64,000 bases of DNA from NCBI GenBank assembly GCA_026393675.1, contig JAPKZQ010000015.1, forward strand, positions 1 to 64,000. Reading direction: 5' to 3'. Numbering within the stretch: position 1 is the stretch's first letter; every line of letters begins with the position of its first letter. Under the pieces are notes generated by a model. The model was not told the DNA's origin. It saw nothing but the letters and a program-made list of their open reading frames with translations, and made no database searches. Both the position numbers and the translations under genes were made by a program. The DNA is from Acidobacteriota bacterium. GTDB taxonomy: Bacteria > Acidobacteriota > Vicinamibacteria > Vicinamibacterales > JAKQTR01. Of this stretch, positions 21,960 to 30,680 are shown in pieces.

Positions 21960-23495
21960 GTGATCGAAACCGCTCCGCCCCTCGTGACCCTGCGCAATGC
22001 GCCGACGGCGCCCTTTGACGGGGCGATTGCGGCGGCGCGGACGTGCTACTCGCCGCGGGTCATCGAGGTCGGCGAGATCACCGACAGGCAGCGCGAGACG
22101 ATCGGTTCGCTTACCTTCGACGCCGGCCACCACACCGTTTACCAGCACGCACACTTCGAGTTCGGCCTCGAGAACATCTCGCGCCAGTTCGTGTGGAGCT
22201 TCCTGCACGCGTACCCCTTCTACAACTCCGAGCAGTCGAGCCAGCGCTACGTCAGGCTGAACGAACCCCGGGTTTTCGTGCCGCCGCTCGAAGGCCACGC
22301 GCGTGCCGTGTACGAACAGGCCATCATCCGGGCCTGGGACGACTACGCGAAGCTGTCGGCCCTGCTGAAGCCGGACGCCTTCGCCATCCTGAAGCAACTG
22401 CGGTACGTGACGCCGCGCGCGTCGGCCCAGCGCCTGGGTGGCATCGAGCGCGAAGCCGAGAAGAAGGCCATCGAAGTGGCGCGCTACGTGATCCCGATTG
22501 CCGCCTTCACCTCGATGGTCCACACCGTGTCGGGCATCACGCTGCATCGCCTGCGCCGGATGATGAATGTCGGTGACACGCCCTTCGAAGCCAGGCAGGT
22601 CATTGGCGCGATGGTCGACCTGGTGAGCCGGCACGACCCGCTGTTTTTCGAGCGTGTCGGGCCCGAGCCGCTTGGCCGCGATGCCGCGCCCGAGACGGCA
22701 TTCCCCCGGCCCGTCGCCGGCGCGGACCGGTTCGCCAGGGAGTTCGACGCGAAGCTGGGCGGTCGGGTGTCCAGGCTGATCGACGCCTCCGATGGCGCCG
22801 AAACCCTTGTGGCCGATGCGGTGCGGACAACCTTCGGCCTCGCCGCCGACGAGCTGTCCGAAGACGAGGCGATTGACCGCGTGTTGAATCCAGCGCGCAA
22901 CCGCTACCGGCTGGACATGCTGAACGTGTCGTACCACTCGCCCCTGATGCGTGCGCTCAATCACGCCAGCTACACGTTCGCCAAGCGCATCAGCCACACG
23001 GCCGACTCGCAGGACCAGCGCCACCGCATGGTGCCGGCGTCGCGCCCATTGCTCACCTTTGCTGCGACCCGCGAGCCGGACTTCATCACGCCCCGGCTCA
23101 TCGTGAACAACGGACCCGCCAATGCGATCTTCCAGGAGTCGATGCGCGCCGCCTGGTCGGCCAGTAACCGCCTGATCGATCTCGGCGTGCCCGTTGAGTT
23201 CGCGGCCTATGTGCTGCCCAACGCGCTTGCCGTGCGGATGATCGAAACGGGCCCGCTCATCGCGCTCGTACACAAGTGGACCCAGCGGACCTGTTTCAAC
23301 GCCCAGGAGGAGATCTACGACGCGTCGATGGACGAGGTCGAGCAGGTGCGCGCGAAACACCCGAGGCTCGGGCGTTACATCGGCCCGCCGTGCGTCGTCC
23401 GCAATGGCCTGGTGGCTCCCCGCTGCACCGAGGGCACGCATTTCTGCGGCGTTCCGGTGTGGCTCAATTTTCCGAACGTCGAGCGACGACTGTGA
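21960..23495 (+). CDS. Double-length ThyX-like (FAD-dependent thymidylate synthase) protein
   Basis: A 511-residue protein built from two ThyX-like halves. Half one contains FYNSEQSSQRYV (residues 88-98), matching the last part of the ThyX signature RHRxxSxNExSxRY, but where RHR is expected it has SRQFVWSF. Half two contains DQRHRMVPASRPL (352-364), the first part of the signature, without the NExSxRY part. Together they might rebuild one composite site. Classical ThyX is about 220-250 residues. The start is GTG 21960, 27 bases after def; the stop overlaps the MFS start. Whether it makes dTMP is untested; no other thymidylate synthase is in the window. Confidence 0.85.
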   Translation: MIETAPPLVTLRNAPTAPFDGAIAAARTCYSPRVIEVGEITDRQRETIGSLTFDAGHHTVYQHAHFEFGLENISRQFVWSFLHAYPFYNSEQSSQRYVRLNEPRVFVPPLEGHARAVYEQAIIRAWDDYAKLSALLKPDAFAILKQLRYVTPRASAQRLGGIEREAEKKAIEVARYVIPIAAFTSMVHTVSGITLHRLRRMMNVGDTPFEARQVIGAMVDLVSRHDPLFFERVGPEPLGRDAAPETAFPRPVAGADRFAREFDAKLGGRVSRLIDASDGAETLVADAVRTTFGLAADELSEDEAIDRVLNPARNRYRLDMLNVSYHSPLMRALNHASYTFAKRISHTADSQDQRHRMVPASRPLLTFAATREPDFITPRLIVNNGPANAIFQESMRAAWSASNRLIDLGVPVEFAAYVLPNALAVRMIETGPLIALVHKWTQRTCFNAQEEIYDASMDEVEQVRAKHPRLGRYIGPPCVVRNGLVAPRCTEGTHFCGVPVWLNFPNVERRL

Positions 23496-24685
23496 AAGCC
23501 TCTCCACTGATCATCGTCTTTGTGACGGTCTTCATTGACCTGCTGGGGTTCGGGATCATCATCCCGCTCCTGCCGTTCTACGCGGAGACGTTCGGGGCCA
23601 ACGCGTTCACGATCGCGATGCTGGCCACCTCGTTTTCGCTGATGCAGTTCATCTTCGCGCCGCTCTGGGGGCGATGGTCGGATCGGATCGGCCGGCGGCC
23701 CATCATCCTGATGGGGCTCTTCGGCTCGTTCCTCTCGTACCTGATCTTCGGCCTCGCCAGTTCCCTGGTGCTGCTGTTTGCCGCGCGTATCTTCGCCGGG
23801 ATTGCCGGGGCCAACATCCCGACCGCCCAGGCGGTGGTCGCCGATGTGACGACGGCCGAGAACCGCGCGAAAGGGATGGGCATGATTGGCGCGGCGTTCG
23901 GGTTGGGCTTTATTTTTGGGCCGGCGATCGGCGGGTTCCTGAGCCGGTGGGGGTATGCGATGCCGGCGTTTTTCGCGTCGGCGCTGTCGCTCGCCAACTT
24001 CACCGCCGCCTGGTTCCTGCTTCCCGAAACACTGAAGGCCGAGTACCGGGCAAAGGCGCGCATGGGACGGCTGGAAGCGCTGCGCCACGCGATCAGCCGC
24101 CCGCATCTGCCGCTGCTGCTGCTGGTGAGTTTTCTGGTGGTGGGCGCGTTCTCGGGCTTCGAGACCACCTTCGCCCTCTTCGCCGAGCGGACCTTCGCGT
24201 TCCACGCGTCGACCATCGGGTATCTCTTCGCGTTTGTCGGCATCATTCTCGTCATCGTGCAGGGACTGCTCGTGGGGCGCACGGTCAAGTTCGTGGGCGA
24301 GCACCACATCGTGCCAATCTCGCTCGGTGTCGTGTCGATGGGCCTGCTGATGATCCCGGCGTCATCGACCGTCGCGGTGCTGATGGTGTCGCTGGCCGTG
24401 TTGTCCGTGGGGATGGGCTTCAACAACCCGTCGCTCATGTCGCTGATCTCGCGGTGCTCGGCCGCTGAGGACCAGGGCGGCATTCTCGGCCTGACGCAGG
24501 CGCTCGGCAGTCTCGCCCGGATTGTCGGGCCGCTGTGGGCAGGCTTCGCGCTCGACAACCTCGGCATCGCGGTGCCGTACGTCAGCTCCGCCGGCGTGAT
24601 TGCCGTCGCCTGCCTGATCAGTATCGTCTCGCTCTGGCGCGCACGCACCGATCGGTCGTCGGGCGGCGCCCCCCGGGCTGCCTAG
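23492..24685 (+). CDS. MFS transporter, TetA-like drug-proton antiporter family
   Basis: A 397-residue integral membrane protein with about 12 hydrophobic helices. The MFS loop 2-3 motif appears as GRWSDRIGRRPIILMGLFGS, and the motif C-like sequence of exporters as GFIFGPAIGGFLS. This places it with DHA1/TetA-type efflux proteins; the substrate is unknown. GTG 23492 overlaps the ThyX stop as GTGA. The in-frame extension back to 23276 is a shadow of the ThyX gene. Confidence 0.88.
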   Translation: MKASPLIIVFVTVFIDLLGFGIIIPLLPFYAETFGANAFTIAMLATSFSLMQFIFAPLWGRWSDRIGRRPIILMGLFGSFLSYLIFGLASSLVLLFAARIFAGIAGANIPTAQAVVADVTTAENRAKGMGMIGAAFGLGFIFGPAIGGFLSRWGYAMPAFFASALSLANFTAAWFLLPETLKAEYRAKARMGRLEALRHAISRPHLPLLLLVSFLVVGAFSGFETTFALFAERTFAFHASTIGYLFAFVGIILVIVQGLLVGRTVKFVGEHHIVPISLGVVSMGLLMIPASSTVAVLMVSLAVLSVGMGFNNPSLMSLISRCSAAEDQGGILGLTQALGSLARIVGPLWAGFALDNLGIAVPYVSSAGVIAVACLISIVSLWRARTDRSSGGAPRAA

Positions 24686-24701
24686 TCGTCGGGAGTCATT
24701 G

Positions 24702-25112
24702 ATGGCATTCAAGTACAGCTGCCCGGTGGAAGTCCGGTTCCGTGATTGCGACCCGATGGGGCACGCCAACAACGCGGTGTACCTTACGTATCTCGAGGTC
24801 GCGCGCTTCGCCTATTGGCGCGACGTGTGCGGGGGCCGCGGCTGGGGCGACATCAAGTTCATCATGGCGCGCGTCGAGGTCGACTACAAGGCGCCGGCAG
24901 AGCAGGGCAATGTGCTGGACGTACGCCTCGGGATCACCAGCTTCGGCCGGACCAGTTTCGTTTTCAAGTACGAGCTGCTGGACCAGCACAACCGCCTGAT
25001 CGCGACCGCGCGGACCGTGCAGGTGATGTACGATTACGCGACGAGCAAGCCGGTCCCCGTCCTGCAGGGGTTCAAGGACCGGGTTTCCGCCTTCGAGGGG
25101 GTGACGTCATGA
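24702..25112 (+). CDS. Hotdog-fold acyl-CoA thioesterase
   Basis: A 136-residue single hotdog domain of the 4-hydroxybenzoyl-CoA thioesterase/YbgC family. The signature VRFRDCDPMGHANNAVYLTYLE carries the catalytic aspartate, and VEVDYKAPAEQG is typical. It hydrolyses acyl-CoA thioesters; chain preference is unknown. ATG 24702 is preferred over TTG 24699 because GGGAG lies at 24691-24695. Its stop overlaps the ATG of the selenoprotein gene by 4 bases, so the two are probably co-translated. Confidence 0.9.
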   Translation: MAFKYSCPVEVRFRDCDPMGHANNAVYLTYLEVARFAYWRDVCGGRGWGDIKFIMARVEVDYKAPAEQGNVLDVRLGITSFGRTSFVFKYELLDQHNRLIATARTVQVMYDYATSKPVPVLQGFKDRVSAFEGVTS

Positions 25113-25321
25113 ATACTGTGCTCATCTTCGGCAAAGATACCTGACCGTACACGGAGGCCGCCCGTGACGACTATGCAAGGCGGCGTGTCGCGTTCGAGTA
25201 CGTCAACGTCAAGAAGAACCCCGGCGATCTCCAGCGGATGCTGGCCTACAGCAAGGGGCGCCGTGATGTTCCGGTGATCGTTGACGGCGAGAAGATCACC
25301 ATCGGCTTCGGAGGCACCTGA
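25109..25321 (+). CDS. Glutaredoxin-like selenoprotein (UXX-star type), UGA read as selenocysteine
   Basis: Reading through the in-frame TGA at 25142-25144 gives 70 residues: MNTVLIFGKDT-U-PYT, then EAARDDYARRRVAFEYVNVKK, then VPVIVDGEKITIGFGGT. The UPYT motif replaces the CPYT redox site of glutaredoxins. VPVIV is the cis-proline substrate-binding strand and GFGGT the C-terminal glycine motif, so the reading frame is plainly conserved on both sides of the UGA. I recall a bacterial UXX-star selenoprotein family with nearly the same GKDTUPYT core. The ATG overlaps the thioesterase stop; the final TGA is at 25319. A candidate SECIS hairpin follows the UGA. The role is probably thiol/disulfide or persulfide redox chemistry. 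Confidence 0.88.
25149..25188 (+). promoter_or_regulatory. Candidate bacterial SECIS hairpin
   Basis: Inner stem GCCGCC (25157-25162) pairs with GGCGGC (25179-25184). Outer ACAC (25149-25152) pairs with GTGT (25185-25188), with GGAG bulged on the 5' side. The 16-base apical loop starts 18 bases after the UGA and contains GUG. Distance and loop fit what SelB-binding hairpins need; they are known for variable sequence. The hairpin lies inside the coding sequence, as in other bacterial selenoprotein mRNAs. Confidence 0.6.
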
Positions 25322-25383
25322 GGAATTTAATTGGGATGGGGCCGCCGTGCGCGGCCTGAGAATGCGGGTGACGGGCCAGCTCG

Positions 25384-26058
25384 ATGATTACCGCCAGCGG
25401 CGTCACGAAGTCCTATTGCGGTAAGCGCAACGTCGTCGCGCTCGACTCGGTCGATCTTCGCGTCGAGCGCGGCGAGATGGTCTCGATTGTCGGGCCGTCC
25501 GGCTCGGGAAAATCCACACTGCTCGACCTCATCGGTGCGCTCGATCGGCCGACGTCGGGCTGGATTGAAATCGACGGCCAGCGCCTCGACGGCCTCGACG
25601 ATGACGGTCTGACCCGGGTGAGACGCGACAAGATCGGGTTCATCTTCCAGTTCTTCAACCTGCTGCCATCGCTGAACTGCCTCGAGAACATCGCGCTTCC
25701 GCTGCACCTTCGAGGTTGGTCGCGGGCCAGATGCGTCGAGCGCGCACGGGAGCTTATCGATCTGGTGCAGCTTCGCGAGCGGGCCGAGCACCTGCCGGAC
25801 GAACTTTCGGGCGGCGAACGCCAACGGGTGGCCATTGCGCGGGCACTGGCCAACAAACCGCCGGTGCTGCTCGCCGACGAGCCCACAGGCAATCTCGACT
25901 CGAAGACGGGCAGCGCCATCTTGGATCTGCTCAGGGACCTCCACGAACAACTGAACGCCACGATTCTCGTCGTCACCCACGACCAGCAGGTGGCCGCGCA
26001 CTGTTCGCGGACGGTCTCCCTCTGTGACGGCCGCATCGTGTTCGACAAGCGGCGATGA
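25384..26058 (+). CDS. ABC transporter ATP-binding protein, LolD/MacB type
   Basis: A 224-residue nucleotide-binding subunit with Walker A VGPSGSGKST (residues 37-46), Q-loop FIFQFFNLLPS, signature LSGGERQRVAIARAL, Walker B VLLADEPTGNLD and the switch histidine VVTHD. The FNLLP..L...NI region and length are those of the LolD/FtsE/MacB group, which pairs with FtsX-type permeases. The ATG at 26055 of just such a permease overlaps its stop. The two, with the following LolA-like protein and outer-membrane protein, look like one envelope transport operon. Confidence 0.93.
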   Translation: MITASGVTKSYCGKRNVVALDSVDLRVERGEMVSIVGPSGSGKSTLLDLIGALDRPTSGWIEIDGQRLDGLDDDGLTRVRRDKIGFIFQFFNLLPSLNCLENIALPLHLRGWSRARCVERARELIDLVQLRERAEHLPDELSGGERQRVAIARALANKPPVLLADEPTGNLDSKTGSAILDLLRDLHEQLNATILVVTHDQQVAAHCSRTVSLCDGRIVFDKRR

Positions 26059-28604
26059 TTCTGCTGAAGCTCATCACCTGGCCGTACGTGCGGCGCCACA
26101 AAGCACGCACGGGGCTCACTCTGTTCGGCATCGTGCTCGGCGTGGCGGTGTTTATTGGCATGCGCACCGCCAACGACTCCGTCCTGCTGGCCTTCCAGAA
26201 GACCATCGATCGGATTGCCGGCAAGGCCCAGTTGCAGGTGTCGACCGGGGAGGGCGGGTTTCCGGAAGACGTGCTCGACATCGTGCAGGCACTGCCTGAG
26301 GTGCGCGTCGCGGTGCCGGTCGTCGAGGCGGCCGTCGACACCGGGAGGAAGGACGAAGGCAACCTGCTCATCCTGGCCACCGACATGATCGGCGATCGGA
26401 GTCTGCGCGACTACGATCTCGACTCGGGTGATGACGCGATCATCGACGACCCGCTCGTGTTCCTGGCACAACCCGATTCACTGATGGTGACGCGCGAGTA
26501 TGCCGACCGCACGGGGCTGCGCATCGGTAGCCGCGTGCCCATGCGTACCATGGACGGCGACAAACAGTTCACCGTGCGCGGCATCATGAAGTCGGGAGGT
26601 TTGTCGAAGGCCTTCGGCGGCAATGTCGCCGTCATGGACATCTATGCGGCACAGAAAGTGTTCGGCCGGGGACGCCGGTTCGACCGCATCGACCTCGCGT
26701 TGAAAGAGGGCGTGGGCATCGCGCAGGGGCGGATGGCCATCGAGAAGGCCCTCGGCGCCGGCTTCCAGGTGGAGCCGCCGGCCTCGCGCGGGCAGCAGGT
26801 CGAATCAGTACTGCGCGTCTATAGCTTCACGGTGAACCTCAACAGCGCGTTTGCCTTGTTCATCGGGATGTTCATCATCTACAACTCGTTCGCGATTGCC
26901 GTCACCCAGCGACGGAGCGAGATTGGTATCCTGCGCGCGCTCGGCGCGTCGCGTGCGCAGATCCGGAATCTGTTCCTGATGGAAAGTGCCCTTGCGGGCC
27001 TGGTCGGCTCGACCGGCGGCCTCGGTCTCGGCATGCTGATGGCGCGAGGGCTCGCCGTCTACGTCTCGAACCTGCTCAGCGGCGTGTATGGCGTCGCGGA
27101 GCGGGCGTCTGAACTCTCGACCGATCCGACGATCCTGCTCGCTGGTCTCGTCATGGGGATGGCGACAAGCACCATCGCCGGGTTCCTGCCTGCACGCGAT
27201 GCGGCCCGTGTGGATCCGATCCAGGCTCTGCAGAAGGGCAAATACCAGGTGTTGTCGGCTGGCGAGAACCGCACGCGCCGCACCGTGGCCATGGTATGTG
27301 CCGCGGCGGCCGCGACGTCACTCTTCTTCAGCAGCGTTCCGGCCTTCTTCTACGCCGGCTTTCTCCTGACGTTGCTGACCATGCTGCTGCTGAGCCCGAG
27401 CTGGACCCTGTGGCTGACGCGCGCGATGCGGCCCGCACTCAAGTGGCTTCGCCCAATCGAAGGGGCGCTTGCCGCCGACAGCCTCATCGAGGCGCCGCGG
27501 CGCACCTCATCCACGGTGGCGGCGCTGATGCTGTCACTGGCATTTGTCATCAGTCTGGGTGGCGTCATTCAGGCCAGCTACAACTCGATCATGGATTGGA
27601 CCACCACGACGCTCAACCCCGACCTGTTCGTGACCCCATCCCCAACCCTGACCGACCGGAGCTTTCAGTTTCCCCCTGGCGTGGGCGACACGCTTCGCAC
27701 GATAGACGGAGTCGACGAAATCCAGAGCGTGCGAACCCAGCGAATCCTCTACGACCACGCACAGGTGCTCTTGATCGCAGTGGAAGCGCACTCGCTCGGT
27801 CGGCGTGTGCGACGGCCCGTCGTCGAAGGACCGGCCAATATGTATGAACTGGCGGGTGCCGGCAAAGGGGTCATCCTGTCTGAGATTCTCGCGAGGCTGC
27901 ACCATTTTCACGCAGGCGACACGATGGAGCTGGCATCGCCGACAGGGCTCCATCGGATGCCCGTCATCGGCATCGTCGTGGACTGGTCGGATGAGGGAGG
28001 CGCCATCCTCATGGATCGCGCCACGTACATCAGTTGGTGGCGCGACGATACGGTCAGCATCTTCCGGGTATACACCAAGCCAGGCGTGGCGCCGATGGAT
28101 GTCAGGCAGCGAATCATCGATCGGTTCGCCGGGACGCGGAGATTCTTCGTGCTGACCAACGCGGAGGTTCGCGCGTTCATTATGAAGGTGACCGATCAGT
28201 GGAACGCCCTCGCTTACGCGCTGATTGCCATTGCCGTGCTCATCGCGATTCTGGGCATCGTCAACACCCTGACGGCGTCGATCATCGATCGCCGGCGCGA
28301 ACTTGGCGTTCTCCGGGCAGTCGGTGGACTGCGGAACCAGGTCCGCTACACGATCTGGATCGAGGCGCAGGCCATTGCCCTGGTTGGCCTCGTGCTGGGG
28401 GGCGCATGCGGGTCAGTGATGCTCAAGTACGTGTTGGTGATGACGGAGCGCGACATCGCCGGCACGGCGCTGCCGTACACATTCCCGGTGGGCATCGCGG
28501 CTATGCTCGTTCCGATCATGCTGGTGTCGGCATTTGTCGCCGCCCTGTGGCCGGCAGAGTCCGCCGTGCGCGGATCGCTGGCGGAAGCACTCGAGTATGA
28601 ATAG
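26055..28604 (+). CDS. FtsX-type ABC permease
   Basis: An 849-residue permease with two FtsX/MacB halves. It has an N-terminal membrane segment (TGLTLFGIVLGVAVFIGM), a large periplasmic domain, and a first helix cluster containing VTQRRSEIGILRALGASRAQI. A second periplasmic domain follows, then a second FtsX core with IIDRRRELGVLRAVGGLRNQV. The RR-E-G-LRA-GA/G coupling motif occurs twice, as in permeases that carry both half-transporters in one chain. Such mechanotransmission ABC systems move lipids, lipoproteins or signals rather than pumping through the membrane. It overlaps both neighbours. Confidence 0.92.
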   Translation: MILLKLITWPYVRRHKARTGLTLFGIVLGVAVFIGMRTANDSVLLAFQKTIDRIAGKAQLQVSTGEGGFPEDVLDIVQALPEVRVAVPVVEAAVDTGRKDEGNLLILATDMIGDRSLRDYDLDSGDDAIIDDPLVFLAQPDSLMVTREYADRTGLRIGSRVPMRTMDGDKQFTVRGIMKSGGLSKAFGGNVAVMDIYAAQKVFGRGRRFDRIDLALKEGVGIAQGRMAIEKALGAGFQVEPPASRGQQVESVLRVYSFTVNLNSAFALFIGMFIIYNSFAIAVTQRRSEIGILRALGASRAQIRNLFLMESALAGLVGSTGGLGLGMLMARGLAVYVSNLLSGVYGVAERASELSTDPTILLAGLVMGMATSTIAGFLPARDAARVDPIQALQKGKYQVLSAGENRTRRTVAMVCAAAAATSLFFSSVPAFFYAGFLLTLLTMLLLSPSWTLWLTRAMRPALKWLRPIEGALAADSLIEAPRRTSSTVAALMLSLAFVISLGGVIQASYNSIMDWTTTTLNPDLFVTPSPTLTDRSFQFPPGVGDTLRTIDGVDEIQSVRTQRILYDHAQVLLIAVEAHSLGRRVRRPVVEGPANMYELAGAGKGVILSEILARLHHFHAGDTMELASPTGLHRMPVIGIVVDWSDEGGAILMDRATYISWWRDDTVSIFRVYTKPGVAPMDVRQRIIDRFAGTRRFFVLTNAEVRAFIMKVTDQWNALAYALIAIAVLIAILGIVNTLTASIIDRRRELGVLRAVGGLRNQVRYTIWIEAQAIALVGLVLGGACGSVMLKYVLVMTERDIAGTALPYTFPVGIAAMLVPIMLVSAFVAALWPAESAVRGSLAEALEYE

Positions 28605-29364
28605 ATCACTGACCGCGCTCGCCCTGGTCGCCGCGCTGGCATCGCCCGCCATCGTGCAGGCGCAGGATGCCCGCGAGATCATGCTGGAACAGCAGCGGCG
28701 GACCGACGCAAAGTCGCAGCGATGGGAAGGCCTGCTGCAGGTCTTCGACGCCAGCGGCAAGGTCTCCGACAAGCGCTGGGTGTTCGAGCGGCTGGGAGCG
28801 CACGGCGGGAGCAAGTCGCTACTGACGTTTGTCGCGCCGCCCGACGTGAAGGGCGTCATGCTTCTGGTGCTCAGCTATCCGGATCGCGCATCCGATCAGT
28901 GGATGTGGATCCCGGCCAACGAGCGCGAGCGCCGCGTGGCGCTCCAGGACCGCGCCACGCGGTTCTTCGGCACCGACTTCACATTCGAGGATCTCGAAGA
29001 ACGCGACGTCGAGCAGTACAGCTACTCGATGGTTGGCGACGAAGCGATCGACGGCGTGGCCTGCTGGAAGATCGAGTCGCGGCCGAAGCAGGCAAAGGCC
29101 TCGCAGTATACGCGCTCATATATCTGGGTGCGAAAGGACAACTACGCGTTCCAGCAGTTCGAGAACTACATCAAGAAGGAACTCGTGCGCCGGCTGAAGT
29201 ACTCGCGCATCGAACAGGTACAGGGCATCTGGAGCGCCCGAATGGCCGAAATGACTGACTTCAGGCGCAACAGCCGGACGGTGCTGACCTTCGAGAAACT
29301 GCTGTACAACACCCCGATGAACGAAGAGGGCTTCACGGTGCAGGCGTTGCGTCGAGGAAAGTAG
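28597..29364 (+). CDS. LolA-like outer-membrane lipoprotein-sorting protein
   Basis: A 255-residue secreted protein (signal peptide MNRSLTALALVAALASPAIVQA). The mature part resembles the outer-membrane lipoprotein-sorting family: an antiparallel sheet with SDQWMWIPANERERRVALQDR and FFGTDFTFEDLEERDVEQYSY, then VACWKIESRP. These bind hydrophobic ligands like LolA. The start lies 8 bases inside the permease gene, so it should be co-translated. It probably receives a lipid or lipoprotein from the FtsX-type transporter and passes it to the outer-membrane protein encoded next. Confidence 0.85.
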   Translation: MNRSLTALALVAALASPAIVQAQDAREIMLEQQRRTDAKSQRWEGLLQVFDASGKVSDKRWVFERLGAHGGSKSLLTFVAPPDVKGVMLLVLSYPDRASDQWMWIPANERERRVALQDRATRFFGTDFTFEDLEERDVEQYSYSMVGDEAIDGVACWKIESRPKQAKASQYTRSYIWVRKDNYAFQQFENYIKKELVRRLKYSRIEQVQGIWSARMAEMTDFRRNSRTVLTFEKLLYNTPMNEEGFTVQALRRGK

Positions 29365-29376
29365 GGGTACACCCGA

Positions 29377-30657
29377 ATGACCCGCCCCTCACGCACCGTT
29401 CAACTTTTGACGCTGCTCCTGGCGGCGAGCGCCTGGATCGACGTGCCGGCGCGTGCCCAGGACGTCTCCCAGAAGGGCTTTCTCGACGTCAAGGCCATCG
29501 CGTACCCGCAGACGACAGTCATCGACGACACGCGGATCGTGGGGGAGGCGCTCCTTCGTCACGAAGTGACCCCGAGACCCGCCAGGTGGTTCAAGCTCGT
29601 CGGAGCGCTCGACGCCCGCGTCGGCACACACGGTCAGACCGCGTGGGATGGCCTGGACTGGTCCGATCGCCAGTCGGAACGCCCGTCGCTCGGCGTCCGC
29701 CGCCTGGATGCCACGATCAGCCACGGCTCCATGACCTTCAGTATCGGCAAGCAGTTCGTCCGCTGGGGAAAGACCGACACCATCAACCCCACGGACCGGT
29801 TTGCCCCGCGCGACTTTCTGACGGTGTTCGACAACGAGTACCTCGCCGTGACATCCGCCAGGCTCACGGCCGGGTCAGACGCCAGCATGATCGACATCGT
29901 GCTCGCCCGGTTCACGCCAAGCCGCATCCCACTGCTCGACCAGCGTTGGTCGGGGTCGGCGTCCACCGTGCCGGTGCTGGCGATTGAAGACCAGGGCGCT
30001 GCGTATCCCGACCGCCCCCAGATCGGCGCCAGATGGAGCCACCTTGGCAAGGGCTACGAGTTGTCAGTCTCGGGATTCAGCGGAAACAACCATCTCCCGT
30101 TGATGGCCGTCCAGCTCGTCCCGGCAGTCCAGCCCGGCGTGCCGCTTCAGCCCGGCATCGTGCCCCACGTGGCGATCACCAGGGTCTATCCGCAGATCTG
30201 GATGGTAGGGGGCGATGCGGCCGTGCCATTGACCTGGTTTGTCGCCAAGGGAGAGGTGGCCTATTTCGGTTCGACCGACGGGCGGACAGACGAATACGTG
30301 CTGTATGTCCTGCAGGCCGAACGGCAGATTGGTGAGTGGCTCGTCGTCGCGGGATACGCGGGAGAAGCCGTCACGGCAACGCGCACGCCGACGGGGTTCG
30401 CGTTTGATCGCGGGCTCACCCGCGCGGTGCTCGGACGTGCCAGCTACGCCATCGATACCAACCGGAGCCTCGCCATCGACGCGGCTATCCGCCAGGACGG
30501 CGCTGGCCATTGGCTGCGATGGGAATTCTCGCAGGCGAGGGGACAACACGTGCGTGTCACGGCACAGGCCACCTGGATCCACGGCTCCCAAACCAACTTC
30601 TTCGGCCGCTACAATCGCAATTCCAATGCGACGATGAGCGTTCGGTACAGCTACTGA
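29377..30657 (+). CDS. Outer-membrane beta-barrel protein of the ABC module
   Basis: A 426-residue secreted protein with a signal peptide ending ARA-QD. Alternating hydrophobic/polar strands run throughout and the last residues (ATMSVRYSY) end in the aromatic residue typical of barrel C-termini. It resembles DUF1302/alginate-export-like porins that accompany LolA-like and FtsX permease genes, but I cannot name a family confidently. It starts 12 bases after the LolA-like gene, which supports a joint role in envelope export or lipid trafficking. Confidence 0.75.
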   Translation: MTRPSRTVQLLTLLLAASAWIDVPARAQDVSQKGFLDVKAIAYPQTTVIDDTRIVGEALLRHEVTPRPARWFKLVGALDARVGTHGQTAWDGLDWSDRQSERPSLGVRRLDATISHGSMTFSIGKQFVRWGKTDTINPTDRFAPRDFLTVFDNEYLAVTSARLTAGSDASMIDIVLARFTPSRIPLLDQRWSGSASTVPVLAIEDQGAAYPDRPQIGARWSHLGKGYELSVSGFSGNNHLPLMAVQLVPAVQPGVPLQPGIVPHVAITRVYPQIWMVGGDAAVPLTWFVAKGEVAYFGSTDGRTDEYVLYVLQAERQIGEWLVVAGYAGEAVTATRTPTGFAFDRGLTRAVLGRASYAIDTNRSLAIDAAIRQDGAGHWLRWEFSQARGQHVRVTAQATWIHGSQTNFFGRYNRNSNATMSVRYSY

Positions 30658-30680
30658 CAAGAAAAGTGACCCGGCCCCTT

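Noticed and set aside
25109-25321. Nonsense-mutated glutaredoxin pseudogene as an alternative to a selenoprotein
   Set aside because: The only stop replaces exactly the redox cysteine, the rest of the frame is intact, and a suitable hairpin follows; random decay would rarely give this pattern.
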